Assembly (NCBI GenBank): GCA_016179105.1 | Contig: JACOSB010000094.1 | Location: 1-43,666 of the forward strand | From: Candidatus Acetothermia bacterium | GTDB lineage: Bacteria; Bipolaricaulota; Bipolaricaulia; RBG-16-55-9; DRXL01 | Direction of reading: 5' to 3' | DNA length: 43,666 bases | Part shown: one piece after another, positions 34,750 to 42,054 of the stretch | How positions within the stretch are numbered: the first letter of the stretch is position 1 | Layout of the letters: each line of letters begins with the position of its first letter | The notes under the pieces: model-generated | Database searches by the model: none | Seen by the model: only the letters and a program-made list of their open reading frames with translations | What the model was told of the DNA's origin: nothing | Made by a program: the position numbers and the translations under genes

Positions 34750-36621
34750 ATGTACACAATCACAAAGAACTTTCAGACGATGTTAGCGGGATTGGCATTG
34801 TTCGGAATAATGTTTGGAGGATCATCCAGCGTCTTGGCGCATACGCCCGGCGCAGATGTGGCTAAGACGGGAGTCCAGAATGAGCATAACTCGATACTAC
34901 ACGATGCGGTCCCGACGAGCAGCGGGTCAGACCCAGTCGTCCGCTTTGTCTATTTGATTCCGTCGGATAAAGAATCCAGAAAAGACTATTCGCTCGCGAT
35001 CGAAGCCGCTGCGAAGCATCTGCAAATTTGGTATCGCAACCAGATGGGCAATGGCAAAACCTTCGAACTTCAGGGCCCAGTGGTGGAAGCTCGCTCCACC
35101 TCCCACACGGCTGCTTGGTATTCGACCCATAATTCAGGAAGCGATTATAAGTACTGGTTCTGGGATAACGTCTTGGCCGATGGATTTGAGTTAACCGGAG
35201 GAAAGTTCGATGACTCTGGCTCCAGGTGGATCTACTACATCGACGCAGACCCAGGGTGTGGCAACAATGTAGAACAGGTAGGGGGAGCTGGCACCCACGG
35301 CGTAGCAGAGCTCCCCGCCAATGATCTGCGGGGATTGATGGGGGAGGGCAACAAATCTCCCTGTGTCGGCAACACGCCCGACAACGCACCGCCCTGTCGC
35401 TGGGTGGGAGGGTTGGGCCATGAACTCGGTCACAGCTTTGAGCTACCCCATCCACCCGGATGCGACCCCGGCAGCTCAGGCCCTTGCACCGACCCGAACT
35501 CGCTCCTCTGGACTGGCTACGCTATTTACCCCAACACTTATCTGCGGCAAGAGGACAAAGATACTCTCAATCAGAGTCCGTTCTTCAGCGCCATGGATCT
35601 GACAACGGAGCTCTCCGATTGTGATCAAATTGGCGATGAAGTCAGATGGATAATACTCCTCGATAAGCTCAAGACCGACATTTTTGACATCCAGCAAAAG
35701 CTGACCGCACTCGCGGCCAAAGAACTCCAAGAGCTGGAAGTTCTTATTCGCAAGTTGTTGGATAACCGACTGCTCCAGCTAGTTCAGAACCTGAAAACGC
35801 AAATTTTGAATGTCGTTCAGACTCTGGGCAACCTCGTCCAAGCAGCCAATCTCCAGTCGGCCAAGGCACAGATCACGCTTCTCTCTAACTCTACTGCGAC
35901 GCTTTCCAATGCCCTCAACGCTCTCAAGCAACAAGTGAGCAAACTCAAGAAACAAACGGAGCTTCAGCAATGGATGAAAAAACTTGACGAACAGCTCCAG
36001 CCACTGTGGTCATTGCCGGCGAATCTCCAGACCAAGATAAACGAGATAGCGATCGGGAAACAACTGCCCACTGCCATCAGCGGTGACGTCAACGGTGATG
36101 GTCTCGTCAACGAAGCAGACTTGACCAAGCTCGACGCGGCGATTGCCGGGATGAGTTCCTTGAGCGCTGATGAGTTCAGCCGTGCCGATGTCGCTAAAAC
36201 GTGCGGCGACCAATCTGCCAAAGAACTGAAGAAAGATCGCCAAGCGATCGCCAAATTCATCGAGCAAACTAAGAAAATTGGGAAACGGGCCAAGCCGGTC
36301 AAGGATCAATGTCATGGCGTGCTGATCGGCCAGCCCCTGTCATCTCCCAAGGCATCGTCGAGCGACGTGCAAAAATTCTCACTGCAGGCTGGGATTGCGC
36401 TCAGCGCTGGTCTGCGAGAGACAAGTCTGCAAGTAGAGATTTTCGGATTGAACGGCACCAAAGTCTGCGATCTGAGCGGGGACAGCAATGATCTATCAGC
36501 TCAATTCGCTCACATAAGTCGAGCTTTAGCCAATGGGATCTACCTTGCACGAGTTACTGTCAGGGCTGCTGACGGAAGCATCTTGCGCACAGAAGTGCAG
36601 AAAATTGGGATCGTGCGTTAA
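34750..36621 (+). CDS. Exported metzincin-like metalloprotease with dockerin and C-terminal sorting-type tail
   Basis: About 623 aa with a signal peptide (MLAGLALFGIMFGG core, cut near VLA-HT). The zinc motif HELGHSFELPH (about residues 224-234) fits HExxHxxxxxH of metzincins, but the usual Gly is Glu. FFSAMDL about 50 residues later could be the Met-turn. Residues about 310-435 are Leu/Lys/Gln-rich helix, probably coiled coil. GDVNGDGLVNEADLTKLD (about 445) is a clear dockerin calcium loop, and a second, degenerate half follows. The tail has IFGLNGTKVCDL and LANGIYLARVTVR, ending QKIGIVR. ATG 34750 has AAAGGAG upstream and gives a normal signal peptide. An in-frame ATG at 34669, also with a ribosome site, would add 27 charged residues. 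Confidence 0.75.
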   Translation: MYTITKNFQTMLAGLALFGIMFGGSSSVLAHTPGADVAKTGVQNEHNSILHDAVPTSSGSDPVVRFVYLIPSDKESRKDYSLAIEAAAKHLQIWYRNQMGNGKTFELQGPVVEARSTSHTAAWYSTHNSGSDYKYWFWDNVLADGFELTGGKFDDSGSRWIYYIDADPGCGNNVEQVGGAGTHGVAELPANDLRGLMGEGNKSPCVGNTPDNAPPCRWVGGLGHELGHSFELPHPPGCDPGSSGPCTDPNSLLWTGYAIYPNTYLRQEDKDTLNQSPFFSAMDLTTELSDCDQIGDEVRWIILLDKLKTDIFDIQQKLTALAAKELQELEVLIRKLLDNRLLQLVQNLKTQILNVVQTLGNLVQAANLQSAKAQITLLSNSTATLSNALNALKQQVSKLKKQTELQQWMKKLDEQLQPLWSLPANLQTKINEIAIGKQLPTAISGDVNGDGLVNEADLTKLDAAIAGMSSLSADEFSRADVAKTCGDQSAKELKKDRQAIAKFIEQTKKIGKRAKPVKDQCHGVLIGQPLSSPKASSSDVQKFSLQAGIALSAGLRETSLQVEIFGLNGTKVCDLSGDSNDLSAQFAHISRALANGIYLARVTVRAADGSILRTEVQKIGIVR

Positions 36622-36703
36622 TCCCCAATCTTTTCAAGGGGGGCATAAGAGTACAGATCCGCCTTGCTGTGCGGTCATCAAGTAGAGTCGCCGTGCGCCG
36701 TGA

Positions 36704-36729
36704 GGGCTGAGCACGCTGCTGCTCAGCCC
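36704..36729 (+). terminator. Hairpin after the metalloprotease gene
   Basis: A 10-bp perfect stem (36704-36713 with 36720-36729) with a 6-nt loop lies 83 nt after the stop. The flank is not T-rich. A weaker stem nearer the stop (ATTGGG 36604-36609 with CCCAAT 36625-36630, followed by CTTTTC) is an alternative terminator. Confidence 0.4.
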
Positions 36730-36781
36730 GGCTGCTCTCTGTTTGGCAAAGCATGCTTTAATACTAATCTCACTCTCTTGA

Positions 36782-36842
36782 GTCATTCTGAGTGAAACGA
36801 AGAATCTCATGCAGAGAGACCTTTCGCTCCGCTTAAGGTGAC
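36782..36842. repeat. Dispersed imperfect palindrome that forms the 3' end of the PIN gene
   Basis: The 61-bp segment runs from GTCATTCTGAGTGAAACGAA to CGCTCCGCTTAAGGTGAC. Its halves are imperfect inverted copies. Near-identical sequences (GTCATTCTGAGCGAAGCGAAG type) are, as far as I know, a very common dispersed element in many unrelated bacterial genomes. Read on the minus strand, it supplies the last codons and stop of the PIN-domain gene. Confidence 0.65.
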
Positions 36843-37217
36843 ATGATGAACTGAAATTAGTTTCAGTGCCAGCGCGAGGAGATGAGCATCATCGGGATCT
36901 CGCTTCTCCATTCGCGACTGTGCAGCAGCCATTTTTCCCTTGTAAAACTCGAGCTCATAGACAACTAAGGGCAGTGCCACTAGAGTGGTGTATAACTCTG
37001 AGAGAGGAATCCCCGCTCTACGTACTTTAGGCTTGTGTACCATATCTGGTAAATACTCCAGAGCTTCCTGCCACGTAAACGCTGTCGTCGCAAACTCTAC
37101 GACGCGGGAGGTCAAGAAAATTTCGCGAGCTTTTCCGCCAATCACTGCAGAAATAATAGGGTTAGCGTCTACGATGACCCTGTCGGCGCTCTTGGCGGAA
37201 GCTTTCGAAGTCTCCAA
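36807..37217 (-). CDS. PIN-domain toxin-like ribonuclease with a truncated C-terminus
   Basis: 136 aa of the VapC/PIN nuclease fold. Acidic residues are visible in VIVDANPII, in TWQEALEYL and in RDPDDAHLLALALKL. The fold normally continues with another strand and an Asp (xSxDxxL). Here it breaks off into SVHHVTLSGAKGLSA, encoded by the dispersed repeat at 36782-36842. The product has therefore lost its C-terminal strand and probably its activity. The ATG overlaps the upstream antitoxin-like gene by 56 nt, the usual toxin-antitoxin arrangement. Confidence 0.75.
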   Translation of the reverse strand: METSKASAKSADRVIVDANPIISAVIGGKAREIFLTSRVVEFATTAFTWQEALEYLPDMVHKPKVRRAGIPLSELYTTLVALPLVVYELEFYKGKMAAAQSRMEKRDPDDAHLLALALKLISVHHVTLSGAKGLSA

Positions 37218-37437
37218 GGATCTCCTCCTCAGTGATACCTGCCCGTTTCAGACGTTTGGAAATGCTGGCCGTCAAAGTAACGAAGAGTTCGCGCTTCATC
37301 TCGACTGGGAGAGTTTGCACGGGGTAGGGGAAATAGATACCCGCAATCTCACCGCGCCTTAACACGAGGATGGGGTCTTTGGAGCGAAACATCGCGGTGG
37401 CGTTATCCCGGAAATGGCGAACTGTGGTGATCTTCAT
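37162..37437 (-). CDS. Phd/YefM-like antitoxin
   Basis: 91 aa. The N-terminus (MKITTVRHFRDNATAMF, then DPILVLRRGEIAGIYFP) matches the DNA-binding domain of Phd/YefM antitoxins. The C-terminus (ITEEEILGDFESFRQER) is the acidic helix that would bind and inhibit the PIN toxin. The start has GGAGGTG about 9 nt upstream. It overlaps the PIN gene. A palindrome over its -10 suggests the usual autoregulation. Confidence 0.78.
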   Translation of the reverse strand: MKITTVRHFRDNATAMFRSKDPILVLRRGEIAGIYFPYPVQTLPVEMKRELFVTLTASISKRLKRAGITEEEILGDFESFRQERRQGHRRR

Positions 37438-37454
37438 GATGTGGTCACCTCCGT

Positions 37455-37465
37455 GGTATTATACC
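37455..37465 (-). promoter_or_regulatory. -10 element inside a palindrome, likely autoregulatory operator
   Basis: On the minus strand, TATAAT (37463-37458) sits inside the odd palindrome GGTATAATACC (37465-37455), 18 nt before the antitoxin ATG. Phd-type antitoxins commonly bind such palindromes over their own promoter. No good -35 at 17 nt is seen. Confidence 0.45.
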
Positions 37466-37509
37466 GCAAAAATGTAACGCGCCCGGGTGGATTGTCAAGC
37501 GGCTCACTT

Positions 37510-37872
37510 CTACTTTTGGCGAGGCCGTGACTTCACGAATTCTTTTGCGGCCTGTTTCAGCGATCCTGGATTAGGCGCATCCGCGAAAATCTCACCCGAG
37601 ACGGGGATTCCCCTCTGCATGAGAAGCTCGATCAGAGTATTCACATCAAGACCTACTCGTGCAGCCGTCTCTCGTAAGGTCATCCCGCCGCGTTGGTATT
37701 GCAGAAGCACGCGATCCGTCAAGAGCGACTTAGGCCCTTCATGAATGAGCTGTCGAATCGCTGTGGAGCGATCCTCCAAACGCTCTCGGGCAAATTGATC
37801 TATCTGATCAATCAGCTCTTCCGGAGCGGTAAAATTAACTCTCATCATCTTTGGCTCTTTGGTTACTGGCAT
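37510..37872 (-). CDS. RHH-type antitoxin with UPF0175-like C-terminal helix-turn-helix
   Basis: 120 aa. The N-terminal half (MRVNFTAPEELIDQIDQFAR, then RSTAIRQLIHEG) is a ribbon-helix-helix DNA-binding domain. The C-terminal half (LLQYQRGGMTLRETAARVGL, NTLIELLMQRGIPV) matches UPF0175-type antitoxins. I chose ATG 37872 with AGGGGG upstream over a TTG at 37896. Its likely PIN partner survives only as a fragment immediately upstream (37886-38130), so the antitoxin is orphaned. Confidence 0.75.
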   Translation of the reverse strand: MPVTKEPKMMRVNFTAPEELIDQIDQFARERLEDRSTAIRQLIHEGPKSLLTDRVLLQYQRGGMTLRETAARVGLDVNTLIELLMQRGIPVSGEIFADAPNPGSLKQAAKEFVKSRPRQK

Positions 37873-37885
37873 AGCTATTCCCCCT

Positions 37886-38130
37886 TCACGGTTCAAGGTT
37901 CAGATATTGAGCCATTCGTTTCCGACTGATTAGGTTCTGCTCTTGGAGTGTTACGATGAATCGCCGGTACTCCTCGGGCTTTATCACTCTTTGACAAAGC
38001 AGTTGGAAGAAGAAATCTTCCGGCCCGAAGGCGACTAGCCCGTGAGCTTGAGCCCGGCGGCGGAGCTCTCCATCGTTCGAGAAGAGTACGGCTTTCTCTT
38101 TTGGCGATAGCGCGATTCCACATCCGACAC
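37886..38130 (-). pseudogene. 5'-truncated PIN-domain toxin remnant
   Basis: The minus-strand frame ending at TGA 37886-37888 has about 80 codons with no start, bounded upstream by a TAA. It includes LFSNDGELRRRAQAHGLVAF and PEEYRRFIVTLQEQNLISRK. This looks like the C-terminal half of a PIN-family protein, with the acidic SNDxEL motif. The first half, with the catalytic Asp, is gone, and the remnant starts directly after the stop of the XRE gene. A different overlapping frame (37893-38123) has a start but no recognisable product. Confidence 0.6.
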
Positions 38131-38136
38131 TTTAGG

Positions 38137-38472
38137 CTAAGCCGGAACGAGCTCTATTTTGAGCTTGGCATTCAGCGCCTGAGCAATCTTTTGTAGAGTC
38201 TTGAGTTCTACATTCTCACCGTTTTCAATGCGTGATATGACTGACGGGCTGGTGTGGAGCATGGCCGCGAGCTGTGTCTGGGTTAGTCCGTGCTTCTGAC
38301 GCAGCTGGGCCACCTTCACCCCGACCCGAAGCGCTTCCAATCCTTCCTCATACGATTTGCGGACCTCAGGGTCAGCAAGTTGTTGTTCTATGTAATCCTT
38401 ATAGGCTTTGACCTGCCTATGAGAAATTAGTTTCGATTGGCTGGAACGCTGCGGTGATTTCGTCTGTGGCAT
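38137..38472 (-). CDS. XRE-family helix-turn-helix antitoxin (HigA-like)
   Basis: 111 aa. The C-terminal helix-turn-helix (LRQKHGLTQTQLAAMLHTSP, then SVISRIENGENV and LQKIAQALNAKLKIELVP) is typical of HigA-type antitoxins that lie downstream of a HigB toxin. ATG 38472 has GAGGAGG 6 nt upstream. The longer frame to 38607 is not supported. The toxin expected just upstream is present only as a possible short remnant. Confidence 0.85.
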   Translation of the reverse strand: MPQTKSPQRSSQSKLISHRQVKAYKDYIEQQLADPEVRKSYEEGLEALRVGVKVAQLRQKHGLTQTQLAAMLHTSPSVISRIENGENVELKTLQKIAQALNAKLKIELVPA

Positions 38473-38479
38473 GTCGACC

Positions 38480-38550
38480 TCCTCAAGATGCTTTTCTCTT
38501 TCCCGAACACTTCCACCAGCACGACGATGAGGCTGGCTTGAGGATCGAGT
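38480..38550 (-). pseudogene. Possible HigB/Gp49-like toxin remnant
   Basis: Just upstream of the XRE gene, a minus-strand frame reads LDPQASLIVVLVEVFGKEKS. This resembles the strand (A/I)VxxxxVFxKK near the end of HigB and phage Gp49-like toxins. Nothing of the N-terminal half is found. The match is short and the assignment rests largely on its place before a higA-like gene. Confidence 0.3.
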
Positions 38551-38555
38551 CTCAT

Positions 38556-38678
38556 GCCTTAGAAGGCAGCCGCGTAGAAATCGATCCAATGTATTGTGAA
38601 ATGGCAATGCGGAGATTGAAAAAAGAAACGAGTACCCTATTTAGTGACATACAGCTTGAATTGGTTAATGGTTGTTGA
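38556..38678 (+). pseudogene. C-terminal remnant of a DNA methyltransferase
   Basis: The plus-strand frame ending at TGA 38676-38678 reads ALEGSRVEIDPMYCEMAMRR and then about 20 more residues. This is the pattern (G)xxxxGxEIDPxYCExAxxRL of the AdoMet-binding strand near the C-terminus of N4/N6 DNA methyltransferases. The rest of the enzyme is absent and the upstream sequence is unrelated, so it is a fragment left by recombination. Confidence 0.55.
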
Positions 38679-38690
38679 GCGATATCGACC

Positions 38691-39980
38691 CTAAAGGTGG
38701 AGAAATTTTTTCAACGTTCGACCCAGTTTTGCAGGATTTACTCCAGTCGATTTGATAGCTTTGGTTGTTCGAGTATACACCATCATTGCCACCTCCGGGT
38801 CTTTCAACAAGTGTCCCGTGAGAATCCCAGCCACAGTCTCGCTGGGTTTAATGATTCTTTTCTTCATTAATTTTCGAGTTCCAGCCACGGTCGCAGCCGA
38901 CGCCGGCTCGCAGCCGATGCCGCTGTTATCGATCACGGCCTTAGCTTCCAGAATTTCTTTATCGGTCACCGACTCAACAACTCCATTTGTTTCTAGAATC
39001 ACCTGCCGCGCACGCGCGAAACTCACGGGATCGCCGATGCGAATCGCTGACGCAATCGTCTCAGCTTGCACCTTGAATCGCTTCTCAAAGCTCGTTTGGA
39101 AACTACGATAGAACGGGTTTGCTCCCTGCGCTTGAATCGACGCGATCCGTGGTAACCGTTTGATGAGCCCGAGTTGCCTCGCTTCGAGTAGCGCTTTCCC
39201 GATCGCGCTCGTGTTGCCCAAATTGCCTGCCGGAAGCACGATCCAGTCAGGTACTTTCCAGTTGAGTTGTTGAAGTAGCTCCAATGCAATCGACTTCTGT
39301 CCTTCGAGACGAAATGGGTTGATCGAATTCAGCAAATAAATATCCAGTTCATCGCAAACGTATTGAACGATTTTCATCGCGCCGTCGAAATCTGTCTTTA
39401 ACTGGACCGTGATCGCTCCGTGAGCGACAGCCTGCGCAAGCTTGCTCGTAGAAATTTTTCCCTCGGGCAAAAAGACGAAGCATGGCAATCCCGCTTGAGC
39501 AGCGTAAGACGCGAGTGACGCTGATGTGTTTCCAGTCGAGGCACACGCAACCGCTTTTGCTCCGAGTACCACGGCCTGTGTGATGCCTACGGTCATGCCG
39601 CGGTCTTTGAAGCTGCCCGTCGGATTCTCGCCCTCGTGTTTGAGATAGAATTTGCTAACACCAACGTACTCGCCAATTTTGCGAAGTCCCGATTTCTCAT
39701 CGCGCCCGGCGGCATAGAGATTCGTGTTGCCCTCGGGACGAGTGACAATCTGCGATAGTTTTACGGGTAAAATCAATTCGTGATAGCGCCAGACGCCGCT
39801 ACGATGAGGGCTGTGTGTTGCACGCCAACGCTCATCGAAGAGTTGGGTGCTCACGCACTTGGCTAAAGCTTTTAGATCATGGCGCACTTCGAGTAAGCCA
39901 TTACATTCATCGCAATGGTAGAGAATTTTAATGGATTTGTAGCGAACATGACAGTGTTCGCATTGTAGCCAGTACTTCAT
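38691..39980 (-). CDS. thrC: Threonine synthase
   Basis: This 429-aa PLP enzyme converts O-phosphohomoserine to threonine, the last step. It has an N-terminal zinc-ribbon-like pair of CxxC motifs (CEHC, CDEC). The PLP lysine is in NPTGSFKDRGM (about residue 120), with ASTGNTSASLASYAA, phosphate loop PAGNLGNTSA and SGIGCEPASAATVAG. ATG 39980 overlaps the thrB stop as ATGA, which decides the start. An upstream in-frame ATG at 40001 lies inside thrB. It is the last gene of the operon, and no strong terminator follows. Confidence 0.95.
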   Translation of the reverse strand: MKYWLQCEHCHVRYKSIKILYHCDECNGLLEVRHDLKALAKCVSTQLFDERWRATHSPHRSGVWRYHELILPVKLSQIVTRPEGNTNLYAAGRDEKSGLRKIGEYVGVSKFYLKHEGENPTGSFKDRGMTVGITQAVVLGAKAVACASTGNTSASLASYAAQAGLPCFVFLPEGKISTSKLAQAVAHGAITVQLKTDFDGAMKIVQYVCDELDIYLLNSINPFRLEGQKSIALELLQQLNWKVPDWIVLPAGNLGNTSAIGKALLEARQLGLIKRLPRIASIQAQGANPFYRSFQTSFEKRFKVQAETIASAIRIGDPVSFARARQVILETNGVVESVTDKEILEAKAVIDNSGIGCEPASAATVAGTRKLMKKRIIKPSETVAGILTGHLLKDPEVAMMVYTRTTKAIKSTGVNPAKLGRTLKKFLHL

Positions 39981-40933
39981 CGGTTCTTTCCCCGGAGGCA
40001 TCGCGCACCCTGAGTGCTCACGCGCCCAATATGAGCTTGACTCTTCAAACTTACTTGAGCAAAACCTGCTTGCATTCGTTGCGCAATCTTTTCGGCTTTT
40101 GTTAAATCATCCGTGATCGCAAAAGCAGTAGGCCCTGCTCCGCTGATTGCACAGCCGAGCGCGCCTGCAGCTAGAGCCGCTTGCTTCATTCGATCAAATC
40201 CAGGAATCAATGGGGCACGAACTGGCTCAATGATAAAATCTTCCATTGCTTCACCCAACAATTTCAGATCATTTTGGTGCAATGCTGCCACGAGCGCTCC
40301 GATGTTTGCCCATTGGCGCACGGCTTGCTTGAGTAAAATTTTTTCAGGTAGCACTGCCCGCGCTTCGCGAGTCAAGAGTACATAGTCCGGTGTGACAGCA
40401 GTGACAATTAATTTATCCGGCACAGGCAATCGAACAAGTCGCAATGGCTTGAGGTTTTGAATGAGCACAAAGCCACCCAAGAGCGCTGGAGCTACGTTGT
40501 CCGCAAAGTAACCGGACACCGCACACTCGGCTGCTAAACAAGGCTCTAAGAGTTCTTCTTGAGAGAGCGGCTCACCCAAAAGGATATTCACAGCGTACGC
40601 TCCAGCGACAGCGCTCGCCGCGCTGCTGCCAAGCCCTGAACCCTGCGGAATTTGCTTGTGCAAGCGAATCTCCACACCTTGCGAAAGTGACTTTGCGAGC
40701 TTCAGAGTCTCTTGCGCCGCGATCCCTGCTGTGTTTTTCGTTGGGTCGGTCGAAAGCCCTTTAGTTCCTGTAATTTCGGCAATGTGTACACCGGGCTTAT
40801 CGACCAAGCGAGCTTCGAGACAATCTCCCAGCGTATCGAGCGAGAAGCCGATCGTGTCAAATGCTGGCCCACAATTCGCTACCGTTGCGGGTGCAAAAAC
40901 TTCGATCCATTCCGACTTTTTTGATCTTGCCAT
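39977..40933 (-). CDS. thrB: Homoserine kinase
   Basis: This 318-aa GHMP-family kinase phosphorylates homoserine. It opens VFAPATVANCGPAFDTIGFS, has the ATP loop PQGSGLGSSAASAVAG (about residue 95) and the C-terminal GHMP motif AISGAGPTAFAI. The ATG begins 5 nt after the hom stop, without a ribosome site, so translation is probably coupled. The 3' end overlaps thrC by 4 nt. Confidence 0.96.
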   Translation of the reverse strand: MARSKKSEWIEVFAPATVANCGPAFDTIGFSLDTLGDCLEARLVDKPGVHIAEITGTKGLSTDPTKNTAGIAAQETLKLAKSLSQGVEIRLHKQIPQGSGLGSSAASAVAGAYAVNILLGEPLSQEELLEPCLAAECAVSGYFADNVAPALLGGFVLIQNLKPLRLVRLPVPDKLIVTAVTPDYVLLTREARAVLPEKILLKQAVRQWANIGALVAALHQNDLKLLGEAMEDFIIEPVRAPLIPGFDRMKQAALAAGALGCAISGAGPTAFAITDDLTKAEKIAQRMQAGFAQVSLKSQAHIGRVSTQGARCLRGKNR

Positions 40934-40938
40934 ATTGT

Positions 40939-42054
40939 CTAGCTGTCTGTGTAAATGCCAGCCACGGAAAGCAAATCGCGCAGCACACCCGCAGCGGTGA
41001 CCTCAGGTCCCGCGCCCGGCCCTTGAATCACCAAGGGATTCTTCTGATAGCGCTTCGTCTTAAAAACAACGATATTTTCAGGGCCAGTCAAGCGTCCGAT
41101 CGGGCTCTCACGCTCGACATATTGCAAGCCGACGCTGCAGCCCTCTGAATTCACTCTCGCGACAAATCTCGGCACTGCCCCGTTTTGCTTGGCTTGGGTG
41201 ATCTGCTCGGCCAGCATCTTGTCCAGAGCCCGGATTTGCGACCTAAATTTTTCAGCCGAGTAGGGAGTCTTCTCCGAGGGAACAAATCCTTTCATCTCAA
41301 TCTGATTCAGCTCGAGCTTGACTCCGATGGTGCGAGCGAGAATGAGCGCCTTGCGTGCCGCATCCCATCCGGCTAAGTCTTGACGCGGATCGGCCTCCGT
41401 GTAGCCCTTCTCTTGCGCTTCTTGGACTATCTCAGAGAGTAAACGTCCTTGCTCTAACCCAGAGCAAATGAAGCCGTTGGTGCCACTAAGACACCCTTGG
41501 ATCTCCTCGATCTCGTCGCCCGTGTATACTAATCCGCGCAGCGCACGCAAGATGGGCAAGCCGCCGCCGACGGTTGTCTCGTGCATCAGGCGCGCGTTAC
41601 CCTCGTCTTGTGCTTGAATGAGTTCTTGATAATCTTCATAGCTTGCCGCAAAGGGGCGCTTATTGGCTGTGACGACATGGATGTTCTTGCGCAGCGCTGC
41701 GACGGCGACCCTGCCCAACTCCTCAGCACCCGTCGCATCGACAAGCGCGATTGGACCAGAAAATTTTTCGGGCGAGACAAAGCCCAACAACTCTCGCCCG
41801 GTCATCATGGGTGTAGACTTCGGCTCAAGTGTGATCGGCTTGTTCTGGCGTTTCGCTTCGAGCGCGCGGCGCATTTCTGCCTCTGAAAAACCTTCGGCGC
41901 GATAGATGCCACCTTGACGACGCATCAAGGCAACGAAGTGAATCCTAAGCCCGAAGCGCTGATGAAAAAACTCTTGGTTCTGCAAGATTTGCTCAACGAG
42001 GGTTGAGCCGACCCAGCCGAGCCCGAACTGAAGAACCAAGAGTTGCTTAGGCAC
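40939..42054 (-). CDS. hom: Homoserine dehydrogenase
   Basis: This 371-aa enzyme reduces aspartate semialdehyde to homoserine with NAD(P)H. It has the Rossmann start LLVLQFGLGWVGSTLVEQI, VVTANKRPFA, and the catalytic and substrate region GCLSGTNGFI, EADPRQDLAGWDAARKAL. It is short and lacks the C-terminal ACT domain of many monofunctional enzymes, so threonine feedback may act on LysC or on transcription instead. GTG 42054 is chosen. GGAGG lies 6 nt upstream and the start overlaps the lysC stop by 8 nt. The longest frame starts at 42087 inside lysC. Confidence 0.94.
   Translation of the reverse strand: MPKQLLVLQFGLGWVGSTLVEQILQNQEFFHQRFGLRIHFVALMRRQGGIYRAEGFSEAEMRRALEAKRQNKPITLEPKSTPMMTGRELLGFVSPEKFSGPIALVDATGAEELGRVAVAALRKNIHVVTANKRPFAASYEDYQELIQAQDEGNARLMHETTVGGGLPILRALRGLVYTGDEIEEIQGCLSGTNGFICSGLEQGRLLSEIVQEAQEKGYTEADPRQDLAGWDAARKALILARTIGVKLELNQIEMKGFVPSEKTPYSAEKFRSQIRALDKMLAEQITQAKQNGAVPRFVARVNSEGCSVGLQYVERESPIGRLTGPENIVVFKTKRYQKNPLVIQGPGAGPEVTAAGVLRDLLSVAGIYTDS

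Noticed and set aside
34862..35455. Long minus-strand open frame of about 197 codons
   Set aside because: It is antisense to the metalloprotease signal and catalytic region. Its composition is low quality (Cys/Arg/Ser-rich) and it has no known domain.
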